Notes: generated by a model not told the origin, from the sequence alone. A stretch of DNA of 64,000 bases from Chryseobacterium sp. 18061 (GCA_902706205.1 CACSKA010000001.1:735420-799419); one strand, 5' to 3'; shown: positions 9,572 through 21,283, counted from the stretch's first letter. Translations and numbers: made by a program.

Positions 9572-10795
9572 TTAGGCGAACGTGTCGACGCTACCGTTAC
9601 CCCGGGCCTGCGCTTGCAGGCTCACCGGAACGCTCAGGGTCTCTTCTTCATCGGCAGCAAATGCCCGACCTTCAGCAGAACGTTGCGAAGAAGACTGACC
9701 GAAAGAGGATTGCTGCTGTTGTTGTCCGGCAAAACTTTCGCCGCTGACGTTGCTCTGCGACAGCTGAATGCCGTTATCCGCCAGCTGCGTGCGCAGCGTT
9801 GGAATAGCCGCTTCGAGCGCGGCACGCACGTGACTGTGCGGTGACATCATCTGAATTTGCGCCTGGTTATCGTCAATCTTGAGGGTGATATTCACCTGGC
9901 CTAAGTTTTCCGGATGCAGCTTAAGCTCGGCGGTTTGCTGGCCCTGGCGGGTAAACAGTGTGATCTGCTGGCTGATGTTCTGCTGCCACTCCGGCGTACC
10001 GAGTTGAGAGTTGACGGTCACCACCGGGTGTGTATTTACCGTGGCGGTGGCGTTGCTGATAACCGGAGCAATGTTTACCGTCGGCGCGGCGGCTGAGAGT
10101 GAACTGTCAGTATCGGCTTTCATTGCGGCAGCGGCCACCAGCGGGGTGGTCTGGCTGCCGGAGGCATCGTCAGTCTGAACGGCTTGCAGGCCATGCGCCG
10201 CCGGAGGGAACGTAAATGCTTTCCCCGTGGAATGCCCGGTATTGCTGGTGTCGACGCTGGTTGCCGCAGACGCTAATTCTGCAATGCCTTTCGCAGAAGA
10301 CCCGGACGTGGCAGTCACGCCAGCCGTCTGGGTTGCGGGCAGTGCGGAGGCGGAGGTCGCGGTGTGTGGCAGCATCGCCATCAGCGCGCTCAAACCGGCC
10401 ATCTCTTCATCACTCAACGACGGTTTGTCGTCGCTCTTTTGCAAATCTTTGGTCAGTTGCTTTACCACGTCGCTTTTGACTTCTGGCGTCAGGGCGCTCA
10501 ACACCGACTGCGCATCGGTCAGTGTCGTGACGTGCATCTTCTTCGCGTCGTCGTCAGTCTGCTGCGCCAGCAGTTTGCTTAGCGTGGTTTTGGCCTCGCC
10601 CTGAGGCAGTTTCTGACTCGCTTCCTGGAGGTCGGCCAGTGTCAGCTTGCCGTCTTTACCCGTCTTACCGGACATCGCGCCGGAGAGCAGGGCAAAAAAG
10701 TCCTCAGCGCTGTCAGCAGTACCGGTGGCCGCGCTACTTTGTCCAGAAGGGGAGATGTCGGTATCACTGACGATAAGTTTCGGCAGAGTAATCAT
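9572..10795 (-). CDS. fliK: FliK, hook-length control protein
   Basis: FliK is a secreted molecular ruler that stops hook growth and switches the export gate from hook to filament substrates through FlhB. The 407 residues are within the range of Salmonella (405) and E. coli (375). The N-terminal two thirds is Ala/Ser/Thr-rich and extended. The folded C-terminal switch domain runs from about 270 to 370 and includes [19 protein letters not shown]. The glutamine-rich tail [15 protein letters not shown] is typical. The start ATG overlaps the fliJ stop by four bases. Confidence 0.93.
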   Translation of the reverse strand: MITLPKLIVSDTDISPSGQSSAATGTADSAEDFFALLSGAMSGKTGKDGKLTLADLQEASQKLPQGEAKTTLSKLLAQQTDDDAKKMHVTTLTDAQSVLSALTPEVKSDVVKQLTKDLQKSDDKPSLSDEEMAGLSALMAMLPHTATSASALPATQTAGVTATSGSSAKGIAELASAATSVDTSNTGHSTGKAFTFPPAAHGLQAVQTDDASGSQTTPLVAAAAMKADTDSSLSAAAPTVNIAPVISNATATVNTHPVVTVNSQLGTPEWQQNISQQITLFTRQGQQTAELKLHPENLGQVNITLKIDDNQAQIQMMSPHSHVRAALEAAIPTLRTQLADNGIQLSQSNVSGESFAGQQQQQSSFGQSSSQRSAEGRAFAADEEETLSVPVSLQAQARGNGSVDTFA

Positions 10796-11235
10796 TCGGA
10801 TTTCCTTAAGGTGGCACGCTGGGCGAACTCATCCATTTTTTTCTGGTCCAGACGGTTTTCCGCCAGCAGCGTCGCGGCGGCCTGTCTGTCCTGTAGCGTC
10901 TGCCATGCCTGCAAACGCTGCTTTTTCTCACGCCAGGCGCTCAACGCCTGCTCGACTTTACGGTTCCACTGCAACAGCTGCTGACGGTGCTGGTCGATTG
11001 CCTTTTCCAGGGTCTGAATAAACTGCTGATAGTTCTGCCAGCGCAGGCTGGCCATGCCCTGAGACATGTTGTCGTTCAGGTTATTCTGGTACTCAAGCTG
11101 GTAATCCATCAGCATCTTCAGCTGCTCTTCCGCCTGATGGCAGCCGCGTCGCATCTCGCCCAACTGCAGGGCGGCGTTGTCGACGTCTTTTTCGGCCAGT
11201 TCTTTCAGCGTGGTTAATGCGCCATGTTCCGCCAT
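10792..11235 (-). CDS. fliJ: FliJ, export chaperone escort
   Basis: FliJ is a coiled-coil cytoplasmic protein that links the FliI ATPase ring to FlhA and recycles export chaperones. The 147 residues are almost entirely charged helix, with heptad-like spacing from residue 5 to 140. They begin [19 protein letters not shown], as in enteric FliJ. It lies 18 bases after fliI and overlaps fliK. Confidence 0.93.
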   Translation of the reverse strand: MAEHGALTTLKELAEKDVDNAALQLGEMRRGCHQAEEQLKMLMDYQLEYQNNLNDNMSQGMASLRWQNYQQFIQTLEKAIDQHRQQLLQWNRKVEQALSAWREKKQRLQAWQTLQDRQAAATLLAENRLDQKKMDEFAQRATLRKSE

Positions 11236-11253
11236 GATGATTTACTCCTGCTC

Positions 11254-12624
11254 TCAGGCTACCGGGAAGATAATCTCAAGTGCCTGAAGTGACTCTTCCC
11301 AGTCCGCTTTTTCGAAAATACCCTGTTGCAGAAAACCCTCCAGCTGCGGCCACAGCGCGATCGCCTTGTCGAGCATCGGATCGCTGCCTTTGGCATACGC
11401 CCCGACGCTCACCAGGTCGCGGTTGCGCTGGAAGCTGGAAAGCAGTTGTTTGAAGTTTCTCACCCGGGCGTAGTGTTTCTCGGTGATCAGAGAGGTCATG
11501 GCGCGGCTGATAGAGGCTTCGATGTCGATGGCCGGATAGTGGCCCGCTTCCGCCAGACGGCGGGACAACACGATGTGGCCGTCAAGGATCGCGCGCGCGG
11601 AGTCAGCGATCGGATCCTGCTGATCGTCGCCCTCAGTGAGCACGGTATAAAAAGCAGTAACCGAGCCGCCACCGCTGATGCCGTTCCCGGCGCGTTCAAC
11701 CAGCGCGGGCAGTTTGGCAAATACCGAAGGTGGGTAGCCTTTGGTCGCGGGCGGTTCGCCAATAGCCAGCGCGATTTCACGCTGGGCCATGGCGTAACGG
11801 GTCAGGGAGTCCATGATCAGCAACACATGCTGACCACGGTCACGGAAATCTTCGGCAATGCGCGTGGCGTAGGCTGCACCCTGCATACGCAGCAGTGGCG
11901 AGACATCCGCGGGGGCGGCGATCACCACCGAGCGTGCGCGTCCGTCGGCTCCGAGAATGTTCTCGATAAAATCTTTGACTTCGCGACCACGCTCGCCAAT
12001 CAGGCCCACCACAATTACATCGGCCTGGGTGTAGCGCGCCATCATGCCGAGCAGCACGCTTTTACCGACCCCGGAACCGGCGAATAGGCCCATACGCTGG
12101 CCACGCCCGACGGTGAGCAGAGCGTTAATCGGCCGTACGCCGGTGTCGAGCACGTGTTCAATGGCGGTGCGCTGCAACGGGTTAAACGGCTGGGTGATGA
12201 GCGCGCCGGTTTCGGTGGTGTCCGGGGCGGGCAGGCCGTCGAGCGGTTTACCCGCGCCGTCGAGTACGCGCCCGAGCAGTGCCGGGCCGAGCGGTAACTG
12301 TTTCCCGCTTTGCAGACCGTCGCCGGAGGCGTTACGCGCATACACGCGGGCGCCAGGCAATATGCCTTCCACTTCTTCGAGCGGCATCAAAAACAGGCGC
12401 TGACCGTTGAAGCCCACGACTTCGCTTTCCACTTCGTGAGTTTCTTTTCCGTTCTGACGTTCAATAATGCAGGTCGCGCCGAGCGGCAATTGCAGCCCGG
12501 TGGCTTCCAGCACCAGCCCGGTGGCGCGGGTCAAACGACCGTAGCGACGCACCGACGGCAGTTGCGTCATTTTGGTCTCGAAATTATCGAGCATGTTGAG
12601 CCAACGGGTCAGGCGAGCGGTCAT
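11254..12624 (-). CDS. fliI: FliI, flagellum-specific export ATPase
   Basis: FliI is the hexameric ATPase that delivers and unfolds export substrates at the flagellar gate. It is related to F1 beta. The 456 residues include Walker A AGSGVGKS at 182-189 and, downstream, the Walker B segment [13 protein letters not shown] and [18 protein letters not shown]. The frame runs upstream to 12654, but the ATG at 12624 (MTARLTRW) is chosen by homology. It overlaps the fliH stop by one base. Length matches E. coli FliI (457). Confidence 0.95.
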   Translation of the reverse strand: MTARLTRWLNMLDNFETKMTQLPSVRRYGRLTRATGLVLEATGLQLPLGATCIIERQNGKETHEVESEVVGFNGQRLFLMPLEEVEGILPGARVYARNASGDGLQSGKQLPLGPALLGRVLDGAGKPLDGLPAPDTTETGALITQPFNPLQRTAIEHVLDTGVRPINALLTVGRGQRMGLFAGSGVGKSVLLGMMARYTQADVIVVGLIGERGREVKDFIENILGADGRARSVVIAAPADVSPLLRMQGAAYATRIAEDFRDRGQHVLLIMDSLTRYAMAQREIALAIGEPPATKGYPPSVFAKLPALVERAGNGISGGGSVTAFYTVLTEGDDQQDPIADSARAILDGHIVLSRRLAEAGHYPAIDIEASISRAMTSLITEKHYARVRNFKQLLSSFQRNRDLVSVGAYAKGSDPMLDKAIALWPQLEGFLQQGIFEKADWEESLQALEIIFPVA

Positions 12625-13322
12625 TACACCACTCCCGGAGCGGCCAGGCGGCACAGCTCCTGCCAGCGGGTGGCGACGCTGGCATCAAGGTCACCCTCAT
12701 CGGCGGAGATTTTACAGCCACCGTGGTGCAGCGACGGGTCACCGCGCAGCCGCCAGCCGTGCAGGCTCAGTGACGCGCCGACCATATCTTCCACGCGCTG
12801 CAAATCGTCAGGGTGTACGCGCAACTGCGGTTTGCCACTGAACAACGGTTCCTGCTGCAATAAAGCCTGAATCTGTTTGATCAGCGCCGAGTTATCGACA
12901 ATCGGCGCCTGGCCGATCACCTGCCGCGCAGCTTCCAGCGCCATTTGCATCAGACGAGAGGCGATCACGCTGTCCAGCGCATCCAGCGTGTGCTGGAACT
13001 CACTGACCAGCTGCTGCATCCGTGCGTGCAGCGGGATCTGCTGCTGCTGCGCCTGCGCCTGACCCTGTTCGAGGCCTTGCGCTAAGCCTTCCTGATAACC
13101 CTGTGACTGCCCGGCGGCGCGGCCTTCTGCCAGTCCGGCGTTATAGCCCTGTTCGTGGGCCTGCATCTGTATCTGCGCCAGCTGCTGTTGCAGCTTTTGC
13201 TCTTCGGAAATCGCATCGACTGGCTCCTCGACGCGGCTTTCACTGAACTCTGGCACAAATGCCTGCATCGGTGGAGCAAGGTCGTCAGGCTGCCAGATTT
13301 TCCATGGTGTGGAATCAGACAT
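12624..13322 (-). CDS. fliH: FliH, regulator of the export ATPase
   Basis: FliH is the peripheral stalk that holds FliI at the C-ring and inhibits its ATPase until docked. The 232 residues carry the typical Gly-rich GxxxG helix repeats between residues 59 and 87 ([13 protein letters not shown], then [13 protein letters not shown]) and a conserved C-terminal domain. The ATG at 13322 (MSDSTPWK) is preferred over the upstream 13343. It starts inside the end of fliG with an 8-base overlap, as in E. coli. Confidence 0.94.
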   Translation of the reverse strand: MSDSTPWKIWQPDDLAPPMQAFVPEFSESRVEEPVDAISEEQKLQQQLAQIQMQAHEQGYNAGLAEGRAAGQSQGYQEGLAQGLEQGQAQAQQQQIPLHARMQQLVSEFQHTLDALDSVIASRLMQMALEAARQVIGQAPIVDNSALIKQIQALLQQEPLFSGKPQLRVHPDDLQRVEDMVGASLSLHGWRLRGDPSLHHGGCKISADEGDLDASVATRWQELCRLAAPGVV

Positions 13323-14316
13323 AGGTGTCGTCTCCGCTGCCAATCACCATCTCTCCAGTTTCCGCTAAACGACGCACAATAAGCAGAATCGCTTTCTGTT
13401 CGTTTTCGACCTGAGACAGACGAACCGGGCCGCGGTTGGCCAGATCGTCGCGCAGGATATCGGCGGCGCGCTGGGACATATTGCGCAGGAACTTCTCGCG
13501 CAGCGGCTGTTCGGCACCTTTGAGCGCGATGAGCAGGGATTCGGAATCCACTTCCTGCAACAGGCGCTGGATGCTGCGGTCGTCCACTTCGACCAGATTT
13601 TCGAACAGGAACATCTCGTCGATGATTTTCTGCGCCAGCTCGCCGTCGAATTCGCGTACGGCGGTAATGACCGCTTCTTCCTGCTGGGTTTTCATCAGGT
13701 TGATAATTTCTGCTGCGGTTCTCACGCCGCCCATTTTGCTGCGCTTGAGGTTCTGGCCGTCGAGCAGGTTGTTCAGCACTTCGGTCAGTTCCGCCAACGC
13801 CGCTGGCTGCACGCCGCCAAAGGTGGCGATACGCAGCATCACGTCGTGGCGCAAACGCTCGTCGAACAGCGCCAGAATATCCGCCGCCTGACCGCGTTTG
13901 AGGTGCACGAGGATGGTGGCGATGATCTGCGGATGCTCGTCGCGAATAAGGTCTGCGGCGCTTTGTGGCTCCATAAAGTTGAGTGTTTCGATGCCACTGG
14001 TGGTTTCGCGGGTTTCGAGAATGTCTTCCAGCAGGCTGGCGGCACGCTCTTCGCCCAACGCTTTCACCAGTACCGAACGCAGGTATTCATTAGCATTGAC
14101 GTTCAGTGCTGCATACTGCTCAGCTTCCTGCTCAAACTCTGCCAGCACGTCAGTCAGCTGTTTGTTCGAAATCTGACGCACGTTGGCCATCGCCGCACTG
14201 AGGGTTTGCACCTCGCGAGTATTGAGGTGCTTGAACACCTCCGCCGCGCGATCTTCGCCAATGGTCATCAGCAGGATGACGCTTTTATCGGTGCCTGAAA
14301 GGGTCGTGTTACTCAT
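13315..14316 (-). CDS. fliG: FliG, rotor torque protein
   Basis: FliG is the rotor subunit that contacts the MotA stator and generates torque. The 333 residues include the N-terminal domain that binds FliF, a middle armadillo domain with the EHPQ motif ([15 protein letters not shown]), and the C-terminal torque helix containing the charged run [18 protein letters not shown] and [17 protein letters not shown]. It overlaps fliF by 8 bases and fliH by 8 bases within fliFGHIJK. Confidence 0.95.
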   Translation of the reverse strand: MSNTTLSGTDKSVILLMTIGEDRAAEVFKHLNTREVQTLSAAMANVRQISNKQLTDVLAEFEQEAEQYAALNVNANEYLRSVLVKALGEERAASLLEDILETRETTSGIETLNFMEPQSAADLIRDEHPQIIATILVHLKRGQAADILALFDERLRHDVMLRIATFGGVQPAALAELTEVLNNLLDGQNLKRSKMGGVRTAAEIINLMKTQQEEAVITAVREFDGELAQKIIDEMFLFENLVEVDDRSIQRLLQEVDSESLLIALKGAEQPLREKFLRNMSQRAADILRDDLANRGPVRLSQVENEQKAILLIVRRLAETGEMVIGSGDDTYV

Positions 14317-15988
14317 GGTCGTTGCTCATCCACTGGCGAATGACCAGCGCGACGACGCGCGGATCGTTGTCTGACATTTCACGAATACGCTGGCTCATCA
14401 CTTCTGCGCTCAGGCGCTGGTTGACGCGGCGACTCTGCTGTTGTTCATCTTTGCTGAGGCGAACTTCCACCGCATCGGCAGTTTCGCGCTCCATTTTCGC
14501 TTCTTCCTGGGCGGCTTTAGCGATTTCCTCGCGACGCACCAGCTGCGGACGCACGGCTTTGCGCCACAGGATCCACGCCACCAGGGCGATCAATACCCAG
14601 CGTCCGGCGGACAGTATCTGGTCGATGAACGACTGCTGTTGCCAGAACGGCAGTTCGCCACCGCTTTCGTCGCCTGCGGTAAACGGGGAGTTGACCACGT
14701 TCAGGGTGTCGCCACGGGTCGTGGAGTAGCCCATCGCTTCGCGGGTCAAATCTTCAATTTGCTTCATCTGATCGGCGGTCAGCGGCAGCGGCTTGCCATC
14801 CGGCAGATTTTTGTAGTTAACCACTACCGCCACCGACAGACGCTGGATATCGCCGACGTTCATTTTGGTGTGGCGAATCGTCCGGTCGACTTCGTAGTTG
14901 GTGGTTTCGTTCCGCGAACTGTTGCGCGGCCCGCTCTGGTTATTCGTGCTGGTATTACGCTGCTGACCTTGCGCACCCGCCTGCTGGTTCGCTGGTGGCG
15001 TCGAGATAGGGGCATTCGGCGCTGGAGCAGGGGAGTTGGACAATGCACCCGGCACGCCGCCTGGGTTCTGGCCGCCAATCTGCTCGTTCTCATTCACTTG
15101 ACGCGAGCGCATTACCGCCTGGCTGGCATCGCCGTTCGGGCTGTATTGTTCTTCGGTCTGCTCTTTATTGTCGAAGTTGATCTGCGCGGTGACCTGCGCG
15201 TGGATGTTTCCGTTGCCGACAATCGGCGACAGAATGGATTCAATGCGGCGCTGCACGCGGGCTTCAACATCAGAGGCATATTTCAGCTGAGTGTCATTCA
15301 GGTCGCGATCGCCGGTATTGGACTGGGTCAACAGATGACCGCCCTGATCGACCAGCGTCACGTTACCCGGCGGCAGGCCTGCCACGGCGCTGGACACCAA
15401 ATGTACCACCGCAGCAATCTGGCCTTCATCAAGCGCGCGGCCCGGTTCGAGGTTCAGCGTGACGGAGGCGGAGGGGAGTTTCTGCTCACGCACAAATAAT
15501 GAAGGCTTCGGCATGGCCAGATGCACGCGGGCGCTTTTCACTGGGCCGAGGGTTTCGATGGTACGCGCGAGTTCACCTTCCAGCGCACGTTGATAGTTCA
15601 CCTGCTCGCTGAACTGGCTGATACCAAATTTTTCCTGATCCAGCAGCTCAAACCCAACCGCACCGCCTTTCGGCAGGCCTTGCTGGGCGAGGCGCAGACG
15701 CAGCTCATGCACTTTATCGGCAGGCACTTCAATGGCGCCGCCGCTATCAGCAAAGCGATACGGGACGTTCATTTGCTGAAGCTGAGTGACGATGGCACCG
15801 CCGTCCTGATCGGTCAGGTTGCTGAACAGCGTGCGGTAATCAGGCGCTTTCGCCCACAGCACCAGCGCGACAACGATCGCAACGGCGGCTGCACTGGCAA
15901 CCATTAATGGGATTTTCGGGTTAGCGCGCAGGCGAGCGACCCACTCAGGCATCTTGGTTGGTGTCGTGGTCGTGGCTGTCGCGCTCAT
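14309..15988 (-). CDS. fliF: FliF, MS-ring protein
   Basis: FliF builds the MS ring, the first structure assembled in the flagellum. The 559 residues have a first membrane helix near 27-46, two periplasmic ring-building motifs (about 50-220), a low-complexity Pro/Gln/Asn-rich linker (about 300-360), a second helix near 453-470 and a C-terminal cytoplasmic tail that binds FliG. It is the first gene of fliFGHIJK and is transcribed divergently from fliE across a 214-base gap. Confidence 0.95.
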   Translation of the reverse strand: MSATATTTTPTKMPEWVARLRANPKIPLMVASAAAVAIVVALVLWAKAPDYRTLFSNLTDQDGGAIVTQLQQMNVPYRFADSGGAIEVPADKVHELRLRLAQQGLPKGGAVGFELLDQEKFGISQFSEQVNYQRALEGELARTIETLGPVKSARVHLAMPKPSLFVREQKLPSASVTLNLEPGRALDEGQIAAVVHLVSSAVAGLPPGNVTLVDQGGHLLTQSNTGDRDLNDTQLKYASDVEARVQRRIESILSPIVGNGNIHAQVTAQINFDNKEQTEEQYSPNGDASQAVMRSRQVNENEQIGGQNPGGVPGALSNSPAPAPNAPISTPPANQQAGAQGQQRNTSTNNQSGPRNSSRNETTNYEVDRTIRHTKMNVGDIQRLSVAVVVNYKNLPDGKPLPLTADQMKQIEDLTREAMGYSTTRGDTLNVVNSPFTAGDESGGELPFWQQQSFIDQILSAGRWVLIALVAWILWRKAVRPQLVRREEIAKAAQEEAKMERETADAVEVRLSKDEQQQSRRVNQRLSAEVMSQRIREMSDNDPRVVALVIRQWMSNDHE

Positions 15989-16202
15989 TGCGCACCTCGT
16001 GAATCCAGGTCGATGGCGTTAAACGTGTACAAAAGCAAGGCTGACTCCCGGTCGGCAAAGGCAAAATGGGTGCTATGCCATTATTTGCCGTTCCAGAATT
16101 TTCTATGGGTCAAATAGTCGGGTTTTTTAACGTTAATTAGCGCCTTTATCTCATTGACAAACTGATAATCTCATCCCCCATAACATCGACCAGGGGATTA
16201 AC

Positions 16203-16514
16203 ATGGCCATTACAGGTATCGAAGGGGTATTGACGCAGATGCAGGCCGCGGCCAGCGTCGCGCGCAATCAGCAGGTGGAAGAACAGCCGTCTATCAGCTT
16301 TGCGGGCCAGCTCAATGCCGCCCTCGATCGGATCAGCGATACGCAAAACAGCGCCAAAGCGCAGGCAGAGAAATTTGCCTTAGGTGAGCCGGGTATTGCG
16401 TTGAACGATGTGATGACCGACCTGCAAAAATCATCAGTCTCCCTGCAGATGGGCATTCAGGTGCGTAACAAGCTGGTGGCAGCGTACCAGGAAATGATGG
16501 GCATGCAGGTGTAG
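16203..16514 (+). CDS. fliE: FliE, MS ring-rod junction protein
   Basis: FliE joins the MS ring to the rod and is among the first export substrates. The 103 residues end in the conserved helical segment [24 protein letters not shown], typical of rod-type proteins. AGGGG upstream supports the ATG at 16203. It is a single-gene unit divergent from fliF, as in other enteric bacteria. Confidence 0.95.
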   Translation: MAITGIEGVLTQMQAAASVARNQQVEEQPSISFAGQLNAALDRISDTQNSAKAQAEKFALGEPGIALNDVMTDLQKSSVSLQMGIQVRNKLVAAYQEMMGMQV

Positions 16515-16745
16515 GTCCAGACCATACCACCCGCCGCCAGGATATAACTTTTCCCCGTGGACACTGCCCGTTACTGCGTAAGCGACCATACTTCCCATTA
16601 CGACCCGCTAACGCAGAGAAAAACCATGCCTGTCACCATCATGCAGTTTGTTTACCCGTAAGACTCACGCTTGCGCCGCAGTAAAGGCTGGAAGCGATAA
16701 CGCTTTAATGACACAATATTTTTTTCACGGTTTTCAGGATAGGTG

Positions 16746-17159
16746 ATGAAAAAGATTGCGATTATCGGCGCTCTGTTGGCGCTGAGCGGCTGTGCTCAGA
16801 TTGACGACTACAATAATGTGGTCAAGGCTCCGGCCCCGGCGGGGCTGGCGGGTTACTGGCAGTCGGAAGGGCCGCAGAGTGCGATGATCAGCCCGGAAGC
16901 GATTGCCACGCTGATTATTACGCCGGAAGGGGATACGCTGGATTGCCGCCAGTGGCAGCGCGTTATCGCATTACCGGGCAAACTGATGCTGCGCAGCGAT
17001 GACCTGTACAACGTCACCAACCGCAAAGACGTCTATTCGATTGACCGGGAAGGCGAGCGCATTGATTACGATCGCATGACCTTAAAACGCGTCGAGCGCC
17101 CAACGCAGGAATGCGCGGATTACCTGCAAAAAAATCCGCTATTATCCCCGCTACCGTAA
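16746..17159 (+). CDS. yedD: YedD, outer-membrane-type lipoprotein
   Basis: This 137-residue lipoprotein equals E. coli YedD in length. The signal peptide MKKIAIIGALLALSGC ends in a lipobox with the modified Cys at residue 16. The mature part contains GYWQSEGPQSAMISPEA, EGDTLDCRQWQRVIALPGKL and RPTQECADYL; two conserved Cys may pair. YedD has been reported to affect the Rcs system in E. coli, which would fit this region, but nothing in the sequence proves it. A GTG sits directly before the chosen ATG. The 230 bases between fliE and yedD contain no gene I can support. Confidence 0.9.
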   Translation: MKKIAIIGALLALSGCAQIDDYNNVVKAPAPAGLAGYWQSEGPQSAMISPEAIATLIITPEGDTLDCRQWQRVIALPGKLMLRSDDLYNVTNRKDVYSIDREGERIDYDRMTLKRVERPTQECADYLQKNPLLSPLP

Positions 17160-17219
17160 TCTGTTTTACGTGTATACCCGGCTGGCATCGCGCCGCCGGG
17201 GTGAGTTTGAGCTCACGCT

Positions 17220-18707
17220 TTAAAGCACGTCCTCCATTACCCACACGCTCACGCTACCGCCGTTACAGGTAAAGACGCCGTTGCCTTGCTCATCGGTTTC
17301 GACCACTTCTTCGCGATTATTGAGAAAATCTTTCCAGCGCTTGTTGCCGTAGTTGTCGCCGAGCGTCAGCGTTTTTTCGCCTTCGTCGCCGTTGGACATC
17401 ACCACCACGCAGCCGGGTGCATCCTCAGTCCCGCTGCGGCTGAAGGCGATGCAGTTCGGATGATCAAAATACAGCGTTTGCACGCCGTGGGCGAAGCGCT
17501 GGCGGGCGTCAATCAGCTCGTGTAGTTGCTCAATCACTGGCATGTCGATTTTATAGCTATTACCATCGCCACCTGTGTCTTCGTAACTGGCCCCGAACAG
17601 GTCTGCGTAGAATACCGACGGCACGCCGTTTTCTCGCAGTAATATTAGCGCATAGGCCAGCGGTTTAAACCACGGTTCGACCGGGGCTTCCAGCGCCTGT
17701 AGTGGTTGGGTGTCGTGATTGGTGACCAGCGTAATGGCATGGAACGGATCGGCTTCCACCAGCGTGCCGGTGAAAATCTGACTCATGTCATAATCGCGGC
17801 CCAGGCGTGAGGCCTCGTGGAATTTCATCTGCAATGGCGCATCAAACAGCAGCGTCTGCCCCTCGACCTGATTGATGTAATGCTGGAGCTTATCGACCTC
17901 GTGGGACCAGTATTCCGCCACAATGAACAGCGGCTTTGGCGCCACTTCCTGCACGTGCTCAATCCACTCTTTGTAGAACCACGCCGGAATATGTTTCACC
18001 GCATCCAGACGGAAACCGTCGCATTGAGTTTGTTCCATCACCCAGCGCGCCCAGTATTTGAGTTCCTCGGTGACTGCATGATTACGGAAATCAATATTCT
18101 CGCCCATCAGGTAGTCGAAGTTGCCCATTTCGTTGTCGACCTGATCGTTCCAGCCTTCGCCACTGTAATCATTGACGATTTTAAAGACGCCGTTTTCATC
18201 CGGATTTTCGATGTGGTCGATGCCGCTGAAGCATTTGTAATCCCAGACGAACTGCGAATATTTCCCCGCGCGGACCGGGAAAAAGTATTTGGTCCACGCG
18301 TCGCACTCGATCACTTCATCATCAATTTGCGTGCGGTCCTGATCGTTTACGCGCTGGACCTGAATGCGTTCTTTTTCGTCGGCGCCCATTTTATGGTTCA
18401 CCACCACGTCGAGCAGCACTGCAATATCGTTCTTTTTCAGCGCATCGATGGCTGCCAACAGCTGAGTCTTATCGCCGTATTTGGTGGCGACCGATCCTTT
18501 TTGATCAAATTCGCCGAGGTCGAAAAGATCGTAGCTGTCATAGCCGACTGAGTATCCACCCGACGCGCCTTTATACGCCGGGGGGAGCCAAATCATGTTC
18601 ACGCCAATTTCATTGAGATTGGGCGCAAGCGCTTCGACCTCTCGCCACAATTCACCGCCAGTGGGGTAATACCAGTGAAAACATTGCAACAGGGTAGGAT
18701 TGCGCAT
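17220..18707 (-). CDS. amyA: Cytoplasmic alpha-amylase AmyA
   Basis: AmyA hydrolyses internal alpha-1,4 bonds of maltodextrins and glycogen fragments in the cytoplasm (GH13). The 495 residues lack a signal peptide and match E. coli AmyA. The catalytic Asp235 (GFRLDAVKH), acid/base Glu265 (FIVAEYW) and transition-state Asp332 (TNHDTQ) are all present, as is the Ca-binding region [12 protein letters not shown] near 100-111. It lies alone between yedD and fliT, its normal position in E. coli. Confidence 0.95.
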   Translation of the reverse strand: MRNPTLLQCFHWYYPTGGELWREVEALAPNLNEIGVNMIWLPPAYKGASGGYSVGYDSYDLFDLGEFDQKGSVATKYGDKTQLLAAIDALKKNDIAVLLDVVVNHKMGADEKERIQVQRVNDQDRTQIDDEVIECDAWTKYFFPVRAGKYSQFVWDYKCFSGIDHIENPDENGVFKIVNDYSGEGWNDQVDNEMGNFDYLMGENIDFRNHAVTEELKYWARWVMEQTQCDGFRLDAVKHIPAWFYKEWIEHVQEVAPKPLFIVAEYWSHEVDKLQHYINQVEGQTLLFDAPLQMKFHEASRLGRDYDMSQIFTGTLVEADPFHAITLVTNHDTQPLQALEAPVEPWFKPLAYALILLRENGVPSVFYADLFGASYEDTGGDGNSYKIDMPVIEQLHELIDARQRFAHGVQTLYFDHPNCIAFSRSGTEDAPGCVVVMSNGDEGEKTLTLGDNYGNKRWKDFLNNREEVVETDEQGNGVFTCNGGSVSVWVMEDVL

Positions 18708-18751
18708 ACACAGACTCCGTGTGACAAGGAGACTCTAGTATGGAATACAAA

Positions 18752-18784
18752 GCGGAAAAACGCCTGGCGCGCAGTGCGCGCCAG
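18752..18784 (-). terminator. Terminator after fliDST
   Basis: A perfect 9-bp stem CTGGCGCGC/GCGCGCCAG with a 3-base loop (18764-18784) is followed on the minus strand by GCGTTTTTCC. It lies just after the fliT stop. Confidence 0.75.
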
Positions 18785-18788
18785 CGAA

Positions 18789-19166
18789 TCAGTTGGTTGG
18801 CGTGTCGCGGCTTTCCTGCGGCACCAGAACGTGACCGCCCTGTTTGCCGTAGGTGGTGAGGACCGATTTCTGAATGGTGGACTGACCAACCAGTTTTGCC
18901 AGCTCCTCCATTCGCACCTGCAGCAGGCGTTTGACCTCGGTTTCGTTATCGAGGATAGCGCGCAGTACCGGACGCAGCTGATCCTGGATGACAGTCGACG
19001 GCTCCGTTTGTTGCGTGATTTCTGCCAGCTTTTGCACCGCACTGACATACTCCATTTCACAGGCAATCAGTTCGTCCCATTGTCCTTCTGTGGCGAATCG
19101 CAGCATGACGAGGCTTCGGTCAAGCAGCTGCTGGTACAGACTATAGAGTTGCGGTGCAGTGCTCAT
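18789..19166 (-). CDS. fliT: FliT, FliD chaperone and FlhDC antagonist
   Basis: FliT is the export chaperone of the cap protein FliD. When free it binds FlhC and blocks FlhD4C2, reporting the state of filament assembly. The 125 helical residues match E. coli FliT, including [19 protein letters not shown] and [25 protein letters not shown]. The extra C-terminal residues (SRDTPTN) differ from E. coli. The start overlaps the fliS stop by one base. It is the last gene of fliDST. Confidence 0.94.
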   Translation of the reverse strand: MSTAPQLYSLYQQLLDRSLVMLRFATEGQWDELIACEMEYVSAVQKLAEITQQTEPSTVIQDQLRPVLRAILDNETEVKRLLQVRMEELAKLVGQSTIQKSVLTTYGKQGGHVLVPQESRDTPTN

Positions 19167-19576
19167 TAGACGGCGTCCTGAATCAGAGTGGGCGAGAGGG
19201 CAACTTCTTTCCAGGCATCAGCGATATCGCGCAGCAGGGCCTCCACCTCTTCAACGGCAGACACCTCGTTACGCAGATTGGCCTGCAAGAGACGCCTGAC
19301 CATATAGGCGTAAAGCGCAATCAGGTTTTGCGTAAGCTCATCGTCACTCTCTGTGTCCAGCCCGACTTTAAGGCCGTTTTCGATGATGTTGATGGCTTTC
19401 GAGAGGGAAAGGCCTTTCCCCTCAAGGTTGTTGTCTTGCATAAACAGGCGCGCGCGCACCAGTGCGCTGAGTGCACCATCAAACAGCAGAGTCACCAGCT
19501 GCTGCTGGCTCGCGCTCATTACCGCGCTTTCAACTCCGATTTTTGCGTAGGTCTGTGTGCCTTTTGCGCCGTACAT
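19166..19576 (-). CDS. fliS: FliS, flagellin export chaperone
   Basis: FliS binds the C-terminal disordered region of flagellin and keeps it export-ready in the cytoplasm. The 136 residues form the typical four-helix bundle and include [24 protein letters not shown] and [17 protein letters not shown]. It lies 22 bases after fliD and touches fliT. Confidence 0.95.
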   Translation of the reverse strand: MYGAKGTQTYAKIGVESAVMSASQQQLVTLLFDGALSALVRARLFMQDNNLEGKGLSLSKAINIIENGLKVGLDTESDDELTQNLIALYAYMVRRLLQANLRNEVSAVEEVEALLRDIADAWKEVALSPTLIQDAV

Positions 19577-19598
19577 GTTAGCTCCTGGGCGTATTTAA

Positions 19599-21005
19599 TT
19601 AGCTTTTGCTGCTGGACGTTGATTCGAACTGCTGCGTCAGATAGCTGCTGGTGGAGTTCAGCGAACTCATCATCACGTCCAGCTGGGTAAACTGGGCTTT
19701 GTAACGCGCCATCAGAGTGTCGATCCGGTCGCTGGCGTCGTTGTATTGCGTCGTCAGGTTGTTCAGCGTCTTACTCACGCCATCGGTGGCGGCCTGAATA
19801 ATCCCTGTCGTCGAGAGCCAACTGGTCAGGTTGCTGCCCATCGTAGTGGTGATGCCAGTGGTTTTGCCGTCGCCGACAAACATGTCTTTGATGTCTGCGG
19901 AGTTGGTTTTCAGCGCACTTTCAAGCTTAGTGCTGTCAACGGTCAGTTTGCCGGTACTTGGGTCAGAGGTGACGCCAATCTGCGCCAGGGTTTTATACGC
20001 TGAGCTGCCGGTGGAGCTGGAGAGCATGCTTTTCAGCTGGGTCTGAATGGTGCGCAGGGTGCTGTCGCCGAGTAGGGCGCCGTTGCTGGTGTCCTGGGCA
20101 TCCGTTCCAGTATCAACCTTGGTGTATTTGGTCAGCGAGCTGAAGGTGTCCTGCAGCGCGTTATAGGCCGTGACCCACGCGTTAATCGCGTTTTCAGATT
20201 TTGAGGTGTCTTTCGCAATCGTCAGCGTCTGGTTGCCGGTAGTGGTGTCGTTCAGATTCAGCGTGATGTCTTCCAGCGCATCGCTGATGGTGTTGCTGCT
20301 GTTCTCGATATCGACATTATTAACTTTAAGCTTGGCGTTTTGTGCCGTAACGGACTCTTCCATGCCGCCATTGCCGGACGCGTCGTAGCCCATAAAGCTT
20401 TGCAGGGCGCTGTCGCCGCTGACGCTGATGGTCATTGCGTTATCAGAGCCGGTATCGTTGGCGGTGATCGACAGGCGATATTGCCCGTTCCCAACGTTGA
20501 TGATACTGGCGCTGACGCCCGCATCGGCTTTGTTAATCGCATCGCGAATGCCGCTCAGGGAAGAGTTCGCTGCGCTGATATCAATCTTAACCGCGTCTTT
20601 GCCGCCGCCTTGCTGAATGGTGATGCTGCTGTCAGCGCTGGCAATCGCGGTTTTGCTGTCAGCCTGGGAGCCGGTGGTGGTCAGTGTTTGCGCCTGCGCC
20701 AGCTGTGACACGCTGATGGTGTATTTTCCGGCAATGGCGCTGCCGGTGGTGGTGGCGCTAAAGGCAGAAGAGCTACTGCTGGTGGTGGTTGAGGTAAATA
20801 AATCGGCGTTGTTCAGCGCAGTGTTGGCGGTCTGGAAAGAGACCAGCGCGCTTTTTAAGGTTCCGTATGCGCTCAGTTTTGCGGTATAGGACGACTGCTG
20901 AGTAGAGATAGGCGTCAACGTCGCTTTTTCAGCGGCTTCAAGGTTATCCAGAATGGTACTTAAATCGAGACCCGAACCTATTCCCAGCGTAGAAATACTT
21001 GCCAT
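19599..21005 (-). CDS. fliD: FliD, filament cap protein
   Basis: FliD forms the pentameric cap that folds incoming flagellin at the filament tip. The 468 residues begin MASISTLGIGSGLDLSTILDNL and end with a coiled-coil heptad region containing YKAQFTQLDVMMSSLNSTSSYLTQQF. The middle (about 70-400) is Ser/Thr/Asp-rich, as in exposed domains. Transcription starts at the sigma-28 promoter at 21048-21074, 43 bases upstream. Confidence 0.95.
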   Translation of the reverse strand: MASISTLGIGSGLDLSTILDNLEAAEKATLTPISTQQSSYTAKLSAYGTLKSALVSFQTANTALNNADLFTSTTTSSSSSAFSATTTGSAIAGKYTISVSQLAQAQTLTTTGSQADSKTAIASADSSITIQQGGGKDAVKIDISAANSSLSGIRDAINKADAGVSASIINVGNGQYRLSITANDTGSDNAMTISVSGDSALQSFMGYDASGNGGMEESVTAQNAKLKVNNVDIENSSNTISDALEDITLNLNDTTTGNQTLTIAKDTSKSENAINAWVTAYNALQDTFSSLTKYTKVDTGTDAQDTSNGALLGDSTLRTIQTQLKSMLSSSTGSSAYKTLAQIGVTSDPSTGKLTVDSTKLESALKTNSADIKDMFVGDGKTTGITTTMGSNLTSWLSTTGIIQAATDGVSKTLNNLTTQYNDASDRIDTLMARYKAQFTQLDVMMSSLNSTSSYLTQQFESTSSSKS

Positions 21006-21047
21006 ATTTATTCCTTAATCTTTTGACATGTAAAACGAATACCGGGG

Positions 21048-21074
21048 TTATCGGCGGGGTTGGTGCAAAGTTTA
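21048..21074 (-). promoter_or_regulatory. Sigma-28 promoter of fliDST
   Basis: Read on the minus strand it is TAAACTTT, 11 bases, then GCCGATAA. This is nearly the FliA consensus (TAAAGTTT-N11-GCCGATAA). Confidence 0.9.
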
Positions 21075-21180
21075 CGGTTAATTTTCTTTTTTTAATGGCG
21101 GGAATAAAGGCAACAGGGAAGACTATTTCGGCGGCTAAAAAATAATTCCGCAGTCTGTGAAAAAAAGTGTGAAAAAAATC

Positions 21181-21207
21181 TAAAGGTTGGTGGGGGGACG
21201 ACGATAA
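21181..21207 (+). promoter_or_regulatory. Sigma-28 promoter of fliC
   Basis: TAAAGGTT, 11 bases (GGTGGGGGGAC), then GACGATAA, 76 bases before the fliC ATG. It deviates from the FliA consensus at one or two positions only and is divergent from the fliD promoter. Confidence 0.88.
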
Positions 21208-21283
21208 CCACATTGACGGCGATTGAGCCGACGGGTGGAAACCCAAACCGTAACCACAGACGTGAAACACAGGAAACGAAATC

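Noticed and set aside
14441..15499. 352-codon frame antisense to fliF
   Set aside because: Mirror of the fliF coding pattern; no domain recognised.
16015..16202. Possible FlhDC box between fliF and fliE
   Set aside because: AATGGCATAGCAC on the minus strand resembles a half-site, but the second half could not be placed convincingly.
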